A DNA stretch of 15,978 nt from DATBRC01 sp036560485 (lineage in GTDB: Bacteria > Pseudomonadota > Gammaproteobacteria > Burkholderiales > Burkholderiaceae_D), in contig DATBRC010000051.1 of the NCBI GenBank assembly GCA_036560485.1, forward strand, positions 1-15,978, written 5' to 3'. The notes under the pieces were generated by a model. That model made no database searches and was not told the DNA's origin. It saw only the letters and a list, made by a program, of their open reading frames with translations. The translations under genes and the position numbers were made by a program. Below are positions 1 through 7,203 of this stretch, in pieces. Position 1 is the first letter of the stretch, and every line of letters begins with the position of its first letter.

Positions 1-2
1 AT

Positions 3-986
3 CCGAAACGGATCGCTACTTTATTCTGGACTTTGCTTTTACTATTGATCGCAGCAAGCGCTCTATCGGTGACGGTCTTCCACGACAAAATGCCTCCACT
101 CGAAATAAACAGCGATTTCAGCCGTATTAGCACAATGGGTATCGCACCCGCGATCCAGGCAATCAGTTTGCTCGCGCTTTTGCTGCTATGGCGCGCTACG
201 CAATTTAGAAGTGAGCTGCACGTGTGGCTTGGCGTCGCATTAACCGCATTATTATTTGACGGTGCCATCACGATGATTGGCGGCAGCTTTCTTTCCATCG
301 GCTGGTACATTGGACGATTCAATGCATTGATATCGGCTTGCGTGGTTTTGCTGGTTTATCTGATGGAGATCAACCGTGTTTATCTCAAAACCGTCAGGAG
401 CGCGCACAGCCTGGAAAAATCCAACGCCATACTGACTGTCAAAGTCGATCAAGCGCGCCTGGATAATCTCACAGGCCTACCGCGACGCGAATTGTTCAGG
501 GAACAGGTTGCGGGACAACACGCGGCCAGCATTGGCAATGGGACGATCGTCGCAGTATTGTTCATCGATCTGGATGGTTTCAAACATGTCAACGATACAT
601 TGGGTCACGATCACGGCGATTTGGTGCTGATCAAAACAGCCGATATACTTCGTTCCGTTTTACGAGACGCCGATATCGCCGCGCGTTTGGGAGGAGATGA
701 ATTTGTTGTTTGTCTGTTCGCGCCATTTTCCGCAGTACAGGCAATCATGATCGATATAGCAGGACGCATTGTTAGCATGGTCTCCGATATCGGTAGCGGG
801 ATTGGCTGCAGTATTGGTGTCAGCCTGTGCAGCGCAGATAGTTTAAATATTGAAACTGCTTTGCGCCATGCCGATCAGGCGATGTATGAAGCAAAAAAAC
901 TTGGCAAAAACAACTTTGTCATTCATGGTCAGCCATTGCTGCGCAAGCTGCATAGTTTTACACATCCCGTTGCTCATTTGGTTTAA
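3..986 (+). CDS. Membrane diguanylate cyclase (MASE4-like + GGDEF), 5' partial
   Basis: Likely synthesises c-di-GMP from two GTP at the inner membrane. The reading frame is open to the left edge, so the true start lies outside; 327 residues are visible. The first ~130 are mostly hydrophobic, with several predicted membrane segments, and end in a GWYIGRFNALISA-type stretch that resembles MASE4 sensor domains (family call by eye). A short linker leads to a GGDEF domain from about visible residue 150: the substrate-binding stretch FIDLDGFKHVNDTLGHDHGD is followed by an intact GGDEF signature at 230-234. An RxxD inhibitory I-site (RDAD) sits five residues before GGDEF, so product inhibition is expected. 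All hallmark catalytic residues are present. No terminator with a T-tract follows; the MITE-like element begins 11 bp after the stop. The cognate signal is unknown. Confidence 0.9.
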   Translation, partial: PKRIATLFWTLLLLLIAASALSVTVFHDKMPPLEINSDFSRISTMGIAPAIQAISLLALLLLWRATQFRSELHVWLGVALTALLFDGAITMIGGSFLSIGWYIGRFNALISACVVLLVYLMEINRVYLKTVRSAHSLEKSNAILTVKVDQARLDNLTGLPRRELFREQVAGQHAASIGNGTIVAVLFIDLDGFKHVNDTLGHDHGDLVLIKTADILRSVLRDADIAARLGGDEFVVCLFAPFSAVQAIMIDIAGRIVSMVSDIGSGIGCSIGVSLCSADSLNIETALRHADQAMYEAKKLGKNNFVIHGQPLLRKLHSFTHPVAHLV

Positions 987-997
987 TCACTTTTTAA

Positions 998-1166
998 TAG
1001 GACTTACGCAAAATCGTTGCAGCAAGACGTCGCATCCCTCAAAGCAGTGCTTTGAGTCCCCATCCCTCTCCACTTTCTGGAGAGGGATTGAGGGTGAGGC
1101 CGGACGGCAGTACACACGTACGACCAGGCGCGACAACGCGGTTGCGGCAATTTTGAGTAAGTCCTA
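998..1166. mobile_element. MITE-like element with terminal inverted repeats and TA ends
   Basis: A 169-bp non-coding unit bounded by imperfect inverted repeats. The left end reads TAGGACTTACGCAAAAT and the reverse complement of the right end reads TAGGACTTACTCAAAAT (16 of 17 match). Both ends carry TA, as expected for an insertion into a TA dinucleotide. Inside are two perfect hairpins: a 7-bp stem at 1040-1054 and a 9-bp stem at 1063-1071/1079-1087 (TCCCTCTCC / GGAGAGGGA). There is no transposase, so movement would need one in trans. Decayed copies of the ends recur near 12.85 and 13.0-13.14 kb. Transposase family is not assigned. Confidence 0.6.
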
Positions 1167-1286
1167 GCATCGCCATGTTCTTTGCCTCATGACAATGGAG
1201 TTATGTTCCTTGGTACTTGTATTCCTTATAAGTCGTCCGCTTTTCAATACTGCAAGTCACACACGCCCACATACGAAAAGTATATT

Positions 1287-1307
1287 CATATGCCATATTT
1301 ATGGCAT
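1287..1307 (+). promoter_or_regulatory. Candidate operator: 18-bp dyad, shared with the second operon
   Basis: ATGCCATATTTATGGCAT (1290-1307) has perfect 8-bp arms around a central TT. The 19-nt stretch CATATGCCATATTTATGGC (1287-1305) occurs again, exactly but reverse-complemented, at 12950-12968, upstream of the minus-strand kinase operon. In both places it points the same way relative to the downstream operon. That arrangement suggests a binding site for one shared regulator. The regulator is unknown; the Crp/Fnr-type protein in this window is one candidate. Confidence 0.45.
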
Positions 1308-1318
1308 GCCGCTTCCAG

Positions 1319-1346
1319 ACTTACATGGTAAGTTTCTATCTAGAAA
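1319..1346. promoter_or_regulatory. Two adjacent short dyads
   Basis: ACTTAC-ATG-GTAAGT (1319-1333) is directly followed, sharing one base, by TTTCTA-TC-TAGAAA (1333-1346). Both have perfect 6-bp arms. Together with the dyad at 1290-1307 and a fourth at 1365-1384 they form a cluster typical of a regulated upstream region. They could be operator half-sites, but in AT-rich DNA short palindromes also arise by chance. Confidence 0.3.
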
Positions 1347-1364
1347 ACTAAAAATAGTCAGATA

Positions 1365-1393
1365 TTGAAACGCAATTATTTCAAGATTACAAG
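1365..1393 (+). promoter_or_regulatory. Candidate sigma-70 promoter of the TonB-receptor operon
   Basis: TTGAAA (1365-1370, five of six to TTGACA), a 17-bp spacer, then TACAAG (1388-1393, four of six to TATAAT). Transcription would begin near 1400, about 34 nt before the chosen ATG. The -35 hexamer is also the left arm of a dyad TTGAAA-N8-TTTCAA (1365-1384), so a repressor bound there would cover the promoter. Assigned by eye only. Confidence 0.35.
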
Positions 1394-1433
1394 CTGATCA
1401 ATATCCTTGCATTCTTCCTGATGGGTGAAACCA

Positions 1434-3437
1434 ATGAGCTGGAATTTTCTCGCTGGAGACAAGTCCCATGACAGGTTATATTTTTTGTGGTCATGGCTCT
1501 GGACCGGCAGTCCTTTTTCTTTGCAGACAATAAGGTATGCCGCGCTTTCGATTGTCTTTGTCACACTGTCGACGTATGCCGCCGCACCTTCCGCCAATAA
1601 TCTGGCCAACTTATCCTTTGAAGAATTAGCCGACATCCGGATTACGTCGGTTTCCAAGAAAGAGGAGCGCCTTGCCGATGCCCCTGCATCTGTGACTGTC
1701 ATCACTAACGAAGATATACGCCGCTCCGGGGCAACGAGTCTGCCGGAAGCGTTACGTCTGGCACCCAACCTCCAGGTAGCACGAGTCGATGCCAGAAACT
1801 ATGCGATTACTGCCCGCGGCTTCAACAGCCCGTTTGAAAATAAATTATTGGTGCTAATCGATGGACGCACCGTTTACTCCCCTCTTTTCTCAGGTGTGTT
1901 TTGGGATGCGCAGGATGTCATGCTGGAAGACGTCGAACGCATTGAAGTGATTAGCGGACCAGGCGGCACGCTATGGGGCGCCAACGCTGTCAATGGCGTC
2001 ATCAATATCATTACTCGTTCGGCGGCAGATACGCAGGGAGGACTTGTCTCAGCCGGCGCCAGCCATCATGAGAAAAACGGTGCGATTCGTTACGGCGGCA
2101 AACTTGAAAACGATTTTAATTATCGCGTCTATGGAAAATATGCAGATAACGATGACACCAAGACCGCGAGCGGCCAGTCAACTCAAACTGGCTGGCACCG
2201 TGATCAAACCGGTTTTCGGATGGATAGGAATGACAGAAACAATCAGGTAACCATGCAAGGCGACGCTTATGATGGCGCGCTGAATCAAGCAGGGACCAGC
2301 AATATTCAAATAGCGGGAGCAAACCTGCTAGGCCGCGTCGACCACAAGATGGAGGATGGCTCAAGTCTGCGTTTTCAAACCTACATCGACCATACGGAAA
2401 GAAATCAGCCTCAAGCATTTAACGAGTATCTCGATACGATCGATGTCGAACTGCAGCATACATTGCAATTGGCCACCATGCATAACGTGGTATGGGGAAC
2501 CGGATATCGTCTTGCTGTAGACCACGTCAGCGTCAACAGTGGATCGACCTTTGCATTTCTGCCGGGATCGGAAAACCTGCATTGGGCAAATATATTTGCG
2601 CAAGATGAAATTGACTTGAGCAAAACCGTACGTTTAACGGCGGGCACGAAAGTGGAAAGCAACGGCTACACAGGACACGAGTTTTTGCCAAACATCAGCT
2701 TGTCGTGGAAACCCGTACCGGATCATTTGCTATGGACGTCGGCATCTCGCGCTGTACGCACACCTTCCCGTATCGACCGCGATCTTTATTCCCCCGCAAA
2801 TGCCATCATCATCAACGGTACGCCTCACTACGTTATCGGCGGTGGTCCAGATTACGAATCGGAAGTCGCGAAGGTTTATGAGGTCGGCTATCGCGGCCAG
2901 CTTGCTTCTGCGCTCACTTATTCAATCACAGGTTTTTACAGTGTGTATGACAACTTGAGAACGCTGGAACCCAATCCGAATGGATTTGGATTTCTCTTCA
3001 TGAACAAAGCGGAAGGAAGAAGCCGCGGCGTTGAAATGTCAAGTACCTGGCAAGCAACCCATGCCTGGCGATTGACCAGCGGTCTGGTAAGCCAAAGGCT
3101 CGATACGCACCTGAAAGCAGGAAGCGCCGACATATCGGGTTCCACAGGTTTAGCCAACAATGATCCGCATTCATATTGGATGCTGCGCTCCACCTATGAT
3201 ATTTCAGAAGACAAGGAATTGGACATCGTGGTCCGGCACGTAGGGCGATTACCGAACCCCGACGTGCCGGCCTATACATCGATGGATTTGCGCTTCGGCT
3301 GGAAAATCAGGCGTAACTTGGCGTTATCTCTTATCGGGCAAAATCTGGCGGGCCCTTCTCATCCGGAATTTGGTGCCGCGCCAAATCGCAGCGAATACGA
3401 TCGCAGTCTCTTTACCAAATTGGTATGGACATACTAA
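1434..3437 (+). CDS. TonB-dependent outer-membrane receptor
   Basis: Likely binds an external ligand at the outer membrane and imports it, or signals its presence, using TonB energy. I chose ATG 1434 because GGGTGA lies 5 nt before it; an upstream GTG at 1425 is also possible. The 667-residue product has an unusually long N-terminus: the hydrophobic signal core (AALSIVFVTLST, then an AAA-type cleavage site) starts only near residue 35. A plug domain follows at ~75-195 with family-typical stretches: ITSVSKKEE, VTVITNEDIRRSGATSLPEA, LLVLIDGRTVYSPLFSGVFW, RIEVISGPGGTLWGANAVNG and VINIIT. The rest is a beta-barrel ending in the aromatic FTKLVWTY. Substrate cannot be read from the sequence; siderophore, vitamin or glycan are all possible. 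It leads an operon with a YfiR protein, a kinase and an HD-GYP regulator, which suggests a sensing role. Confidence 0.93.
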   Translation: MSWNFLAGDKSHDRLYFLWSWLWTGSPFSLQTIRYAALSIVFVTLSTYAAAPSANNLANLSFEELADIRITSVSKKEERLADAPASVTVITNEDIRRSGATSLPEALRLAPNLQVARVDARNYAITARGFNSPFENKLLVLIDGRTVYSPLFSGVFWDAQDVMLEDVERIEVISGPGGTLWGANAVNGVINIITRSAADTQGGLVSAGASHHEKNGAIRYGGKLENDFNYRVYGKYADNDDTKTASGQSTQTGWHRDQTGFRMDRNDRNNQVTMQGDAYDGALNQAGTSNIQIAGANLLGRVDHKMEDGSSLRFQTYIDHTERNQPQAFNEYLDTIDVELQHTLQLATMHNVVWGTGYRLAVDHVSVNSGSTFAFLPGSENLHWANIFAQDEIDLSKTVRLTAGTKVESNGYTGHEFLPNISLSWKPVPDHLLWTSASRAVRTPSRIDRDLYSPANAIIINGTPHYVIGGGPDYESEVAKVYEVGYRGQLASALTYSITGFYSVYDNLRTLEPNPNGFGFLFMNKAEGRSRGVEMSSTWQATHAWRLTSGLVSQRLDTHLKAGSADISGSTGLANNDPHSYWMLRSTYDISEDKELDIVVRHVGRLPNPDVPAYTSMDLRFGWKIRRNLALSLIGQNLAGPSHPEFGAAPNRSEYDRSLFTKLVWTY

Positions 3438-3472
3438 ACCGCCACGCGTGTCATCGAGAAAAATCAGTGACG

Positions 3473-4030
3473 ATGCGATCACTTCTACATCAATATTTCA
3501 TATTGATTGCATTGCTATTCTCGTGTGGCGCACTTGCACAGACATCAGTGCAGTCTGCCAATTTGGAGCTTCAAGTCAAAGCAGCCTATCTCTATAAATT
3601 TGCCGGCTATGTCGAATGGCCTGATGGTGCATTTCCCCATCAGGATAGCCCGCTTGTTATTGGTGTCATCGGCGCCGATGCAGTTGCTGATGAGCTGGAG
3701 CATATTGTGACGGGACATACAATCAACGGCCGCACTATTACCGCTCGCAAGCTGAGACGTGGAGACCCATTGACGGGCTTGCATATGCTTTTTATCGGCC
3801 GCCTGGAAAAAGCGCATATGCTTGAACTGTTTTCTGAAGCAAAAAGCAAGCCGCTGCTAACCGTCACTGAATCGGAGGATGCACACGCACTTGGCAGCAT
3901 GATTAATTTTGTCATCACGAATGACCGATTACGCTTTGAAGTCGCACTCGAACCTGTTGGGCAAGGCGGGTTAAAAATCAGTGCTCGCATGTTAGCTGCT
4001 GCATACAAGGTAACCCCAGGCGCATCATGA
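3473..4030 (+). CDS. Periplasmic YfiR-family (DUF4154) protein
   Basis: YfiR proteins are small periplasmic regulators; in Pseudomonas aeruginosa YfiR represses the membrane cyclase YfiN through its periplasmic domain. Here the 185-residue product starts at an ATG giving a clean signal peptide (MRSLLHQYFILIALLFSCGALAQ); a start at 3425 would overlap the receptor gene and add 16 polar residues before it. Family features include VKAAYLYKFAGYVEWP near the mature N-terminus, PLVIGVIGAD, the LHMLFIG strand, the LLTVTES strand, and GSMINFVI through RFEVALE to LKISARMLAAA at the end. The only cysteine is in the signal peptide (LFSC), so the disulfides known in P. aeruginosa YfiR are absent; LFSC is a poor lipobox, but lipidation is not excluded. 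The stop overlaps the kinase start (ATGA), implying translational coupling and a partnership with that kinase. Confidence 0.88.
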   Translation: MRSLLHQYFILIALLFSCGALAQTSVQSANLELQVKAAYLYKFAGYVEWPDGAFPHQDSPLVIGVIGADAVADELEHIVTGHTINGRTITARKLRRGDPLTGLHMLFIGRLEKAHMLELFSEAKSKPLLTVTESEDAHALGSMINFVITNDRLRFEVALEPVGQGGLKISARMLAAAYKVTPGAS

Positions 4031-6060
4031 GATTTACCTTCCATTCGATCCGTAACAAGCTGGTAAGCATCGTCATGCTGACCACGCTGGTCGCGTTGCT
4101 TGTTTCATTGGGAGCGATCGTCGCTTATGACCTGCGCTCGTATCACAACAATCTCGTCACGGACATGACTACCCAGGCAGAACTGCTTGGGCATATGACG
4201 GCTCCTGCGCTCACGTTTGATGATAAACAACTGGCGACCGAAAATCTTAACCTGTTCCGTATACGGAAAACGGTACGCGCAGCTGCGATTTATAACGCGC
4301 GTGGCGATCTATTCGCTACTTACAAGGCATCCGGCGACGTCATGCCGTTTCCTGATCTGCCGAATGTCGATACCATACGAACCGAGGGTAGCAATCTGCT
4401 TATCTTCAAGCGTATTGTCAGTGATGGAGCCACCCTTGGCACCGTCTATTTGTGTTCCGACTACGACTTGGTTCGGCGTACTTTTGACTATATCGGCGTC
4501 GCCGCGATTGTCACACTTGGCGTGCTGGCTGTTGTATTTCTCCTGATCTCGAATCTGGAAAAATTCGTGACGCAGCCGGTTTATGCCATTTCAAAAATCG
4601 CCCATGATGTCGTTGAACAACGCGATTATTCACGCCGCGCAGAAAAAGTGAGTGACGATGAAGTAGGCATGCTGGTCGATTCATTTAACGATATGCTGGC
4701 CGAAATCGAACGCCGCACTAAAGATCTGGAAACCTCGAATCAGGAAATTGCGCGAGAAGTGGAAAAAAGAAGTCGTGCTCAAAATGAGGTCATGCGTCTC
4801 AATACCGACCTCGAAAATCGGGTACGAGAACGAACCATGCAACTGGAAGCCACCAATGAAGAATTGGCACAAGCGAAGGCAAACGCCGAGAAAGCCAACC
4901 AGGCCAAGTCTGCATTTTTGTCGAGCATGAGTCATGAATTGCGCACGCCGCTCAATGCCATCCTTGGATTTGGCCAAATCCTGGCATCCGAAACACTACC
5001 ATCCACTCCTGTACAGAAAAAAGAATTCATCGGCCATATTCTCAAAGCAGGACGGCATCTGCTGACCCTGATTAACGAAGTCCTTGACCTGGCCAAGGTC
5101 GAATCGGGCGCGATGGTGTTGTCGCTGGAACCTGTCTGCATAACCACTATCCTGCGGGAATGCCATACCATGATTGAACCTATGGCCAAGCAACGCAATA
5201 TTCGCCTGGCATTTCCAACGGAGAGTAACCTGCATGTGATCGCCGATCGCACCCGCCTGAAACAGGTGCTACTCAATCTGCTCTCCAATGCAATCAAGTA
5301 CAACCGCGAAGCGGGTGCGGTGACAATCAGTTGCGATGCCATCAATGCTGAACACATCCGTATTTCGGTGCAAGATACCGGAGACGGCCTGCATCAGGAA
5401 CAGGTCAATGCCCTTTTCCAACCATTCAATCGCCTCGGGCAGGAAGCCGGCACAGAAGAAGGGACCGGCATCGGATTGGTTGTGACAAAACGGTTAGTCG
5501 AATTAATGGGCGGGACGATTGGCGTCAACAGTACATTCGGCGTTGGCAGTATGTTCTGGATCGATTTGAAAGCGACAGTCCCCATTGCTGCGCCAAGCGC
5601 CAATAACATCAAATCGCTCCCTGATAAAGCAAAGGCCGAGGCATCTGACACCAATCATCTAGTCATGCTGTATATCGAAGACAATCCAGCCAATTTGAGA
5701 TTGGTGGAAGAACTCGTCAGGTTCCGTAGCGACCTGCACCTGCTTGCCGCGTCCGACGCGCACCTCGGCATTGAACTGGCCCGCACGCATTTGCCGGATT
5801 TGATCCTGATGGATATCAATTTGCCTGGCATGAGCGGCGATGATGCACGCAAGGTTTTGCAAACGCATCCTAAGACAGCACAGATCCCGATCATTGCAGT
5901 GACAGCCAATGCGATGCCGCGCGATATTCAAAAAGGACTGGAAGCGGGCTTTTTCCGCTATATCACCAAGCCGATCAATATCGACGAATTTAACGAGGCC
6001 ATTGATAGCGCCTTGGGATTAGTCGGTGCCAGACTCAAGCAAATTAAATCAGATCACTAA
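4027..6060 (+). CDS. Membrane hybrid histidine kinase (CHASE8-like, HAMP, HisKA, HATPase, REC)
   Basis: Inner-membrane sensor kinase of 677 residues. A membrane segment at ~12-34 is followed by a ~115-residue periplasmic domain (AYDLRSYHNNLVTDM onwards) resembling CHASE8, the periplasmic domain type of YfiN. A second membrane segment lies at ~155-175, then HAMP (~178-232), a long coiled coil (~230-293), and HisKA with phosphoacceptor H303 in SMSHELRTPLNAILGF. The ATPase has the N-box (NLLSNAIKYN, 417-426), G1 (DTGDG, 450-454) and G2 (GTGIGL, 479-484). A C-terminal receiver carries D596 (LMDINLPGMSG), T626 and K648, so it is an intact hybrid. The start overlaps the YfiR stop by 4 bp. Inference: YfiR controls this kinase through the CHASE8-like domain, and phosphate passes to the HD-GYP regulator 19 bp downstream. 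With no Hpt domain visible, transfer from H303 directly to that regulator is plausible. Confidence 0.93.
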   Translation: MRFTFHSIRNKLVSIVMLTTLVALLVSLGAIVAYDLRSYHNNLVTDMTTQAELLGHMTAPALTFDDKQLATENLNLFRIRKTVRAAAIYNARGDLFATYKASGDVMPFPDLPNVDTIRTEGSNLLIFKRIVSDGATLGTVYLCSDYDLVRRTFDYIGVAAIVTLGVLAVVFLLISNLEKFVTQPVYAISKIAHDVVEQRDYSRRAEKVSDDEVGMLVDSFNDMLAEIERRTKDLETSNQEIAREVEKRSRAQNEVMRLNTDLENRVRERTMQLEATNEELAQAKANAEKANQAKSAFLSSMSHELRTPLNAILGFGQILASETLPSTPVQKKEFIGHILKAGRHLLTLINEVLDLAKVESGAMVLSLEPVCITTILRECHTMIEPMAKQRNIRLAFPTESNLHVIADRTRLKQVLLNLLSNAIKYNREAGAVTISCDAINAEHIRISVQDTGDGLHQEQVNALFQPFNRLGQEAGTEEGTGIGLVVTKRLVELMGGTIGVNSTFGVGSMFWIDLKATVPIAAPSANNIKSLPDKAKAEASDTNHLVMLYIEDNPANLRLVEELVRFRSDLHLLAASDAHLGIELARTHLPDLILMDINLPGMSGDDARKVLQTHPKTAQIPIIAVTANAMPRDIQKGLEAGFFRYITKPINIDEFNEAIDSALGLVGARLKQIKSDH

Positions 6061-6079
6061 ATCAGAGCGACGAAATACT

Positions 6080-7150
6080 ATGACTACCTTATACGAAATT
6101 CAAAATGCAAAAATACTGATCGTGGACGATCAAGAAGCCAACGTCAAATTGCTGGAACACATACTGTCCAGCTCAGGCTACACAACCGTCACCAGCACAA
6201 TGGATTCACGCCAGGTATTCGATCTTTATCGACAATATCGTTACGACCTGATTATTCTCGATTTGAACATGCCATATTTGGACGGGTTCGGCGTGATGGA
6301 ATCCCTCAAAAGCATTGAGAAGGAAGGCTACCTTCCTGTACTGGTGATCACCGCAGAACCGGAAAAAAAGTTGCGCGCGCTGGAAATCGGTGCGCGGGAT
6401 TTTGTCAGCAAACCTTTCGACCATATAGAAGTGCTGACGCGAATCAGAAACATGCTGGAAGTTCGTCTGCTGCATAAAAAACTGCATAGCTATAACGACA
6501 TCCTGGAACAACTGGTGCAACAACGAACGGCAGATCTGAGAAATAGTTATCGTGAAGCGATTTTCACCTTGACCAATGCGGCAGAACATAAAGATGAAGA
6601 TACCGGATTGCATATTCAGCGCATAGGATTTTATTGTCAGGAACTGGCTGAACTATTAGGCATGGGCAGCAAATTTTGCGATGAGATTTATTATGCGAGC
6701 CCAATGCACGACATCGGGAAAATGGCGATCCCCGACCACATCCTGCTCAAGCCGTGTGGTCTCACGCCGGAGGAATGGGACATCATGAAAACGCATACAT
6801 CGTTAGGCGCTGAAATTCTCGCGGATAAGAAATCGCCTTACTTGCAGATGGGCGCGGAAATTGCACTCAATCATCATGAGTGCTGGAATGGCAGCGGCTA
6901 TCCCAACAAGCTAAAAGGCGAAGCGATTCCTCTACCTGCACGCATCATGACGATCTGCGATGTCTATGATGCACTAAGGAGCAGGCGCCCATACAAACCG
7001 GCCTTTGATCACGAGCGCGCAATGAATATCATCATCAAGGGTGATGGCCGTACACAACCAGACCATTTTGATCCGCTCATTCTTAATATTTTCACGCAAC
7101 ATCAAGAATCATTCCGCGAAATTTACCAAAACAATATTGACCATCACTGA
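6080..7150 (+). CDS. HD-GYP response regulator (c-di-GMP phosphodiesterase)
   Basis: RpfG-type regulator of 356 residues, predicted to hydrolyse c-di-GMP when its receiver is phosphorylated. I chose ATG 6080, just before the receiver; a GTG at 6026 would run back into the kinase gene. The receiver (~10-125) has the acidic pair VDD, phosphoacceptor D61 (LIILDLNMP), T91 and K111 (SKPFD), all canonical. A coiled linker containing LEQLVQQRTADL leads to the HD-GYP domain (~155-350). Metal and signature residues are present: H-D at 210-211 (MHDIGK), HHE at 265-267 and GYP at 273-275 (HHECWNGSGYP), then a CDVYDALRSRRPYK stretch. Nothing essential is missing, so catalysis is expected. It is the last gene of the operon and the most likely output of the neighbouring kinase. 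It converges on the minus-strand operon. Confidence 0.95.
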   Translation: MTTLYEIQNAKILIVDDQEANVKLLEHILSSSGYTTVTSTMDSRQVFDLYRQYRYDLIILDLNMPYLDGFGVMESLKSIEKEGYLPVLVITAEPEKKLRALEIGARDFVSKPFDHIEVLTRIRNMLEVRLLHKKLHSYNDILEQLVQQRTADLRNSYREAIFTLTNAAEHKDEDTGLHIQRIGFYCQELAELLGMGSKFCDEIYYASPMHDIGKMAIPDHILLKPCGLTPEEWDIMKTHTSLGAEILADKKSPYLQMGAEIALNHHECWNGSGYPNKLKGEAIPLPARIMTICDVYDALRSRRPYKPAFDHERAMNIIIKGDGRTQPDHFDPLILNIFTQHQESFREIYQNNIDHH

Positions 7151-7153
7151 TAA

Positions 7154-7203
7154 ATGGCGTCATACAATTTATTTTTAGCCGCACTAATTTTGTCTGACGC
7201 CAT
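7154..7203. terminator. Candidate bidirectional terminator between convergent operons
   Basis: Arms ATGGCGTCATACAA (7154-7167) and TTGTCTGACGCCAT (7190-7203) pair over 14 positions with one mismatch, around a loop of about 22 nt. The hairpin begins just after the HD-GYP stop and its right arm covers the last codons and stop of the GGDEF-EAL gene, so it could serve transcripts from both sides. There is no clean T-tract after either arm, and the loop is long, so function is uncertain. Confidence 0.4.

Larger units (their letters stand above)
987..1433. other. Intergenic region before the TonB-receptor operon
   Basis: 447 bp without a gene. The left half is the MITE-like element. The right half (1167-1433) is AT-rich and packed with dyads, listed separately, and it probably holds the promoter and operators of the downstream four-gene operon. 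I see no RNA gene here; short open frames crossing the element look like chance. Confidence 0.6.

Noticed and set aside
998..1166. Transcription terminator of the GGDEF gene or a CRISPR-like repeat
   Set aside because: The hairpins are not followed by a T-tract, and there is no regular spacer-repeat pattern. The terminal inverted repeats explain the structure better.
850..1167. 105-codon plus-strand frame at the end of the GGDEF gene
   Set aside because: It overlaps the cyclase in another frame and ends inside the MITE-like element; its composition is non-protein-like.
1425..1433. GTG start for the TonB receptor
   Set aside because: ATG 1434 has GGGTGA at fitting distance; the GTG lies within that motif and has no ribosome-binding site of its own.
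7154..7203. Transposon end or attachment site between the convergent operons
   Set aside because: The inverted arms flank only a short AT-rich loop and coincide with both gene ends, so a shared terminator-like hairpin is the simpler reading.
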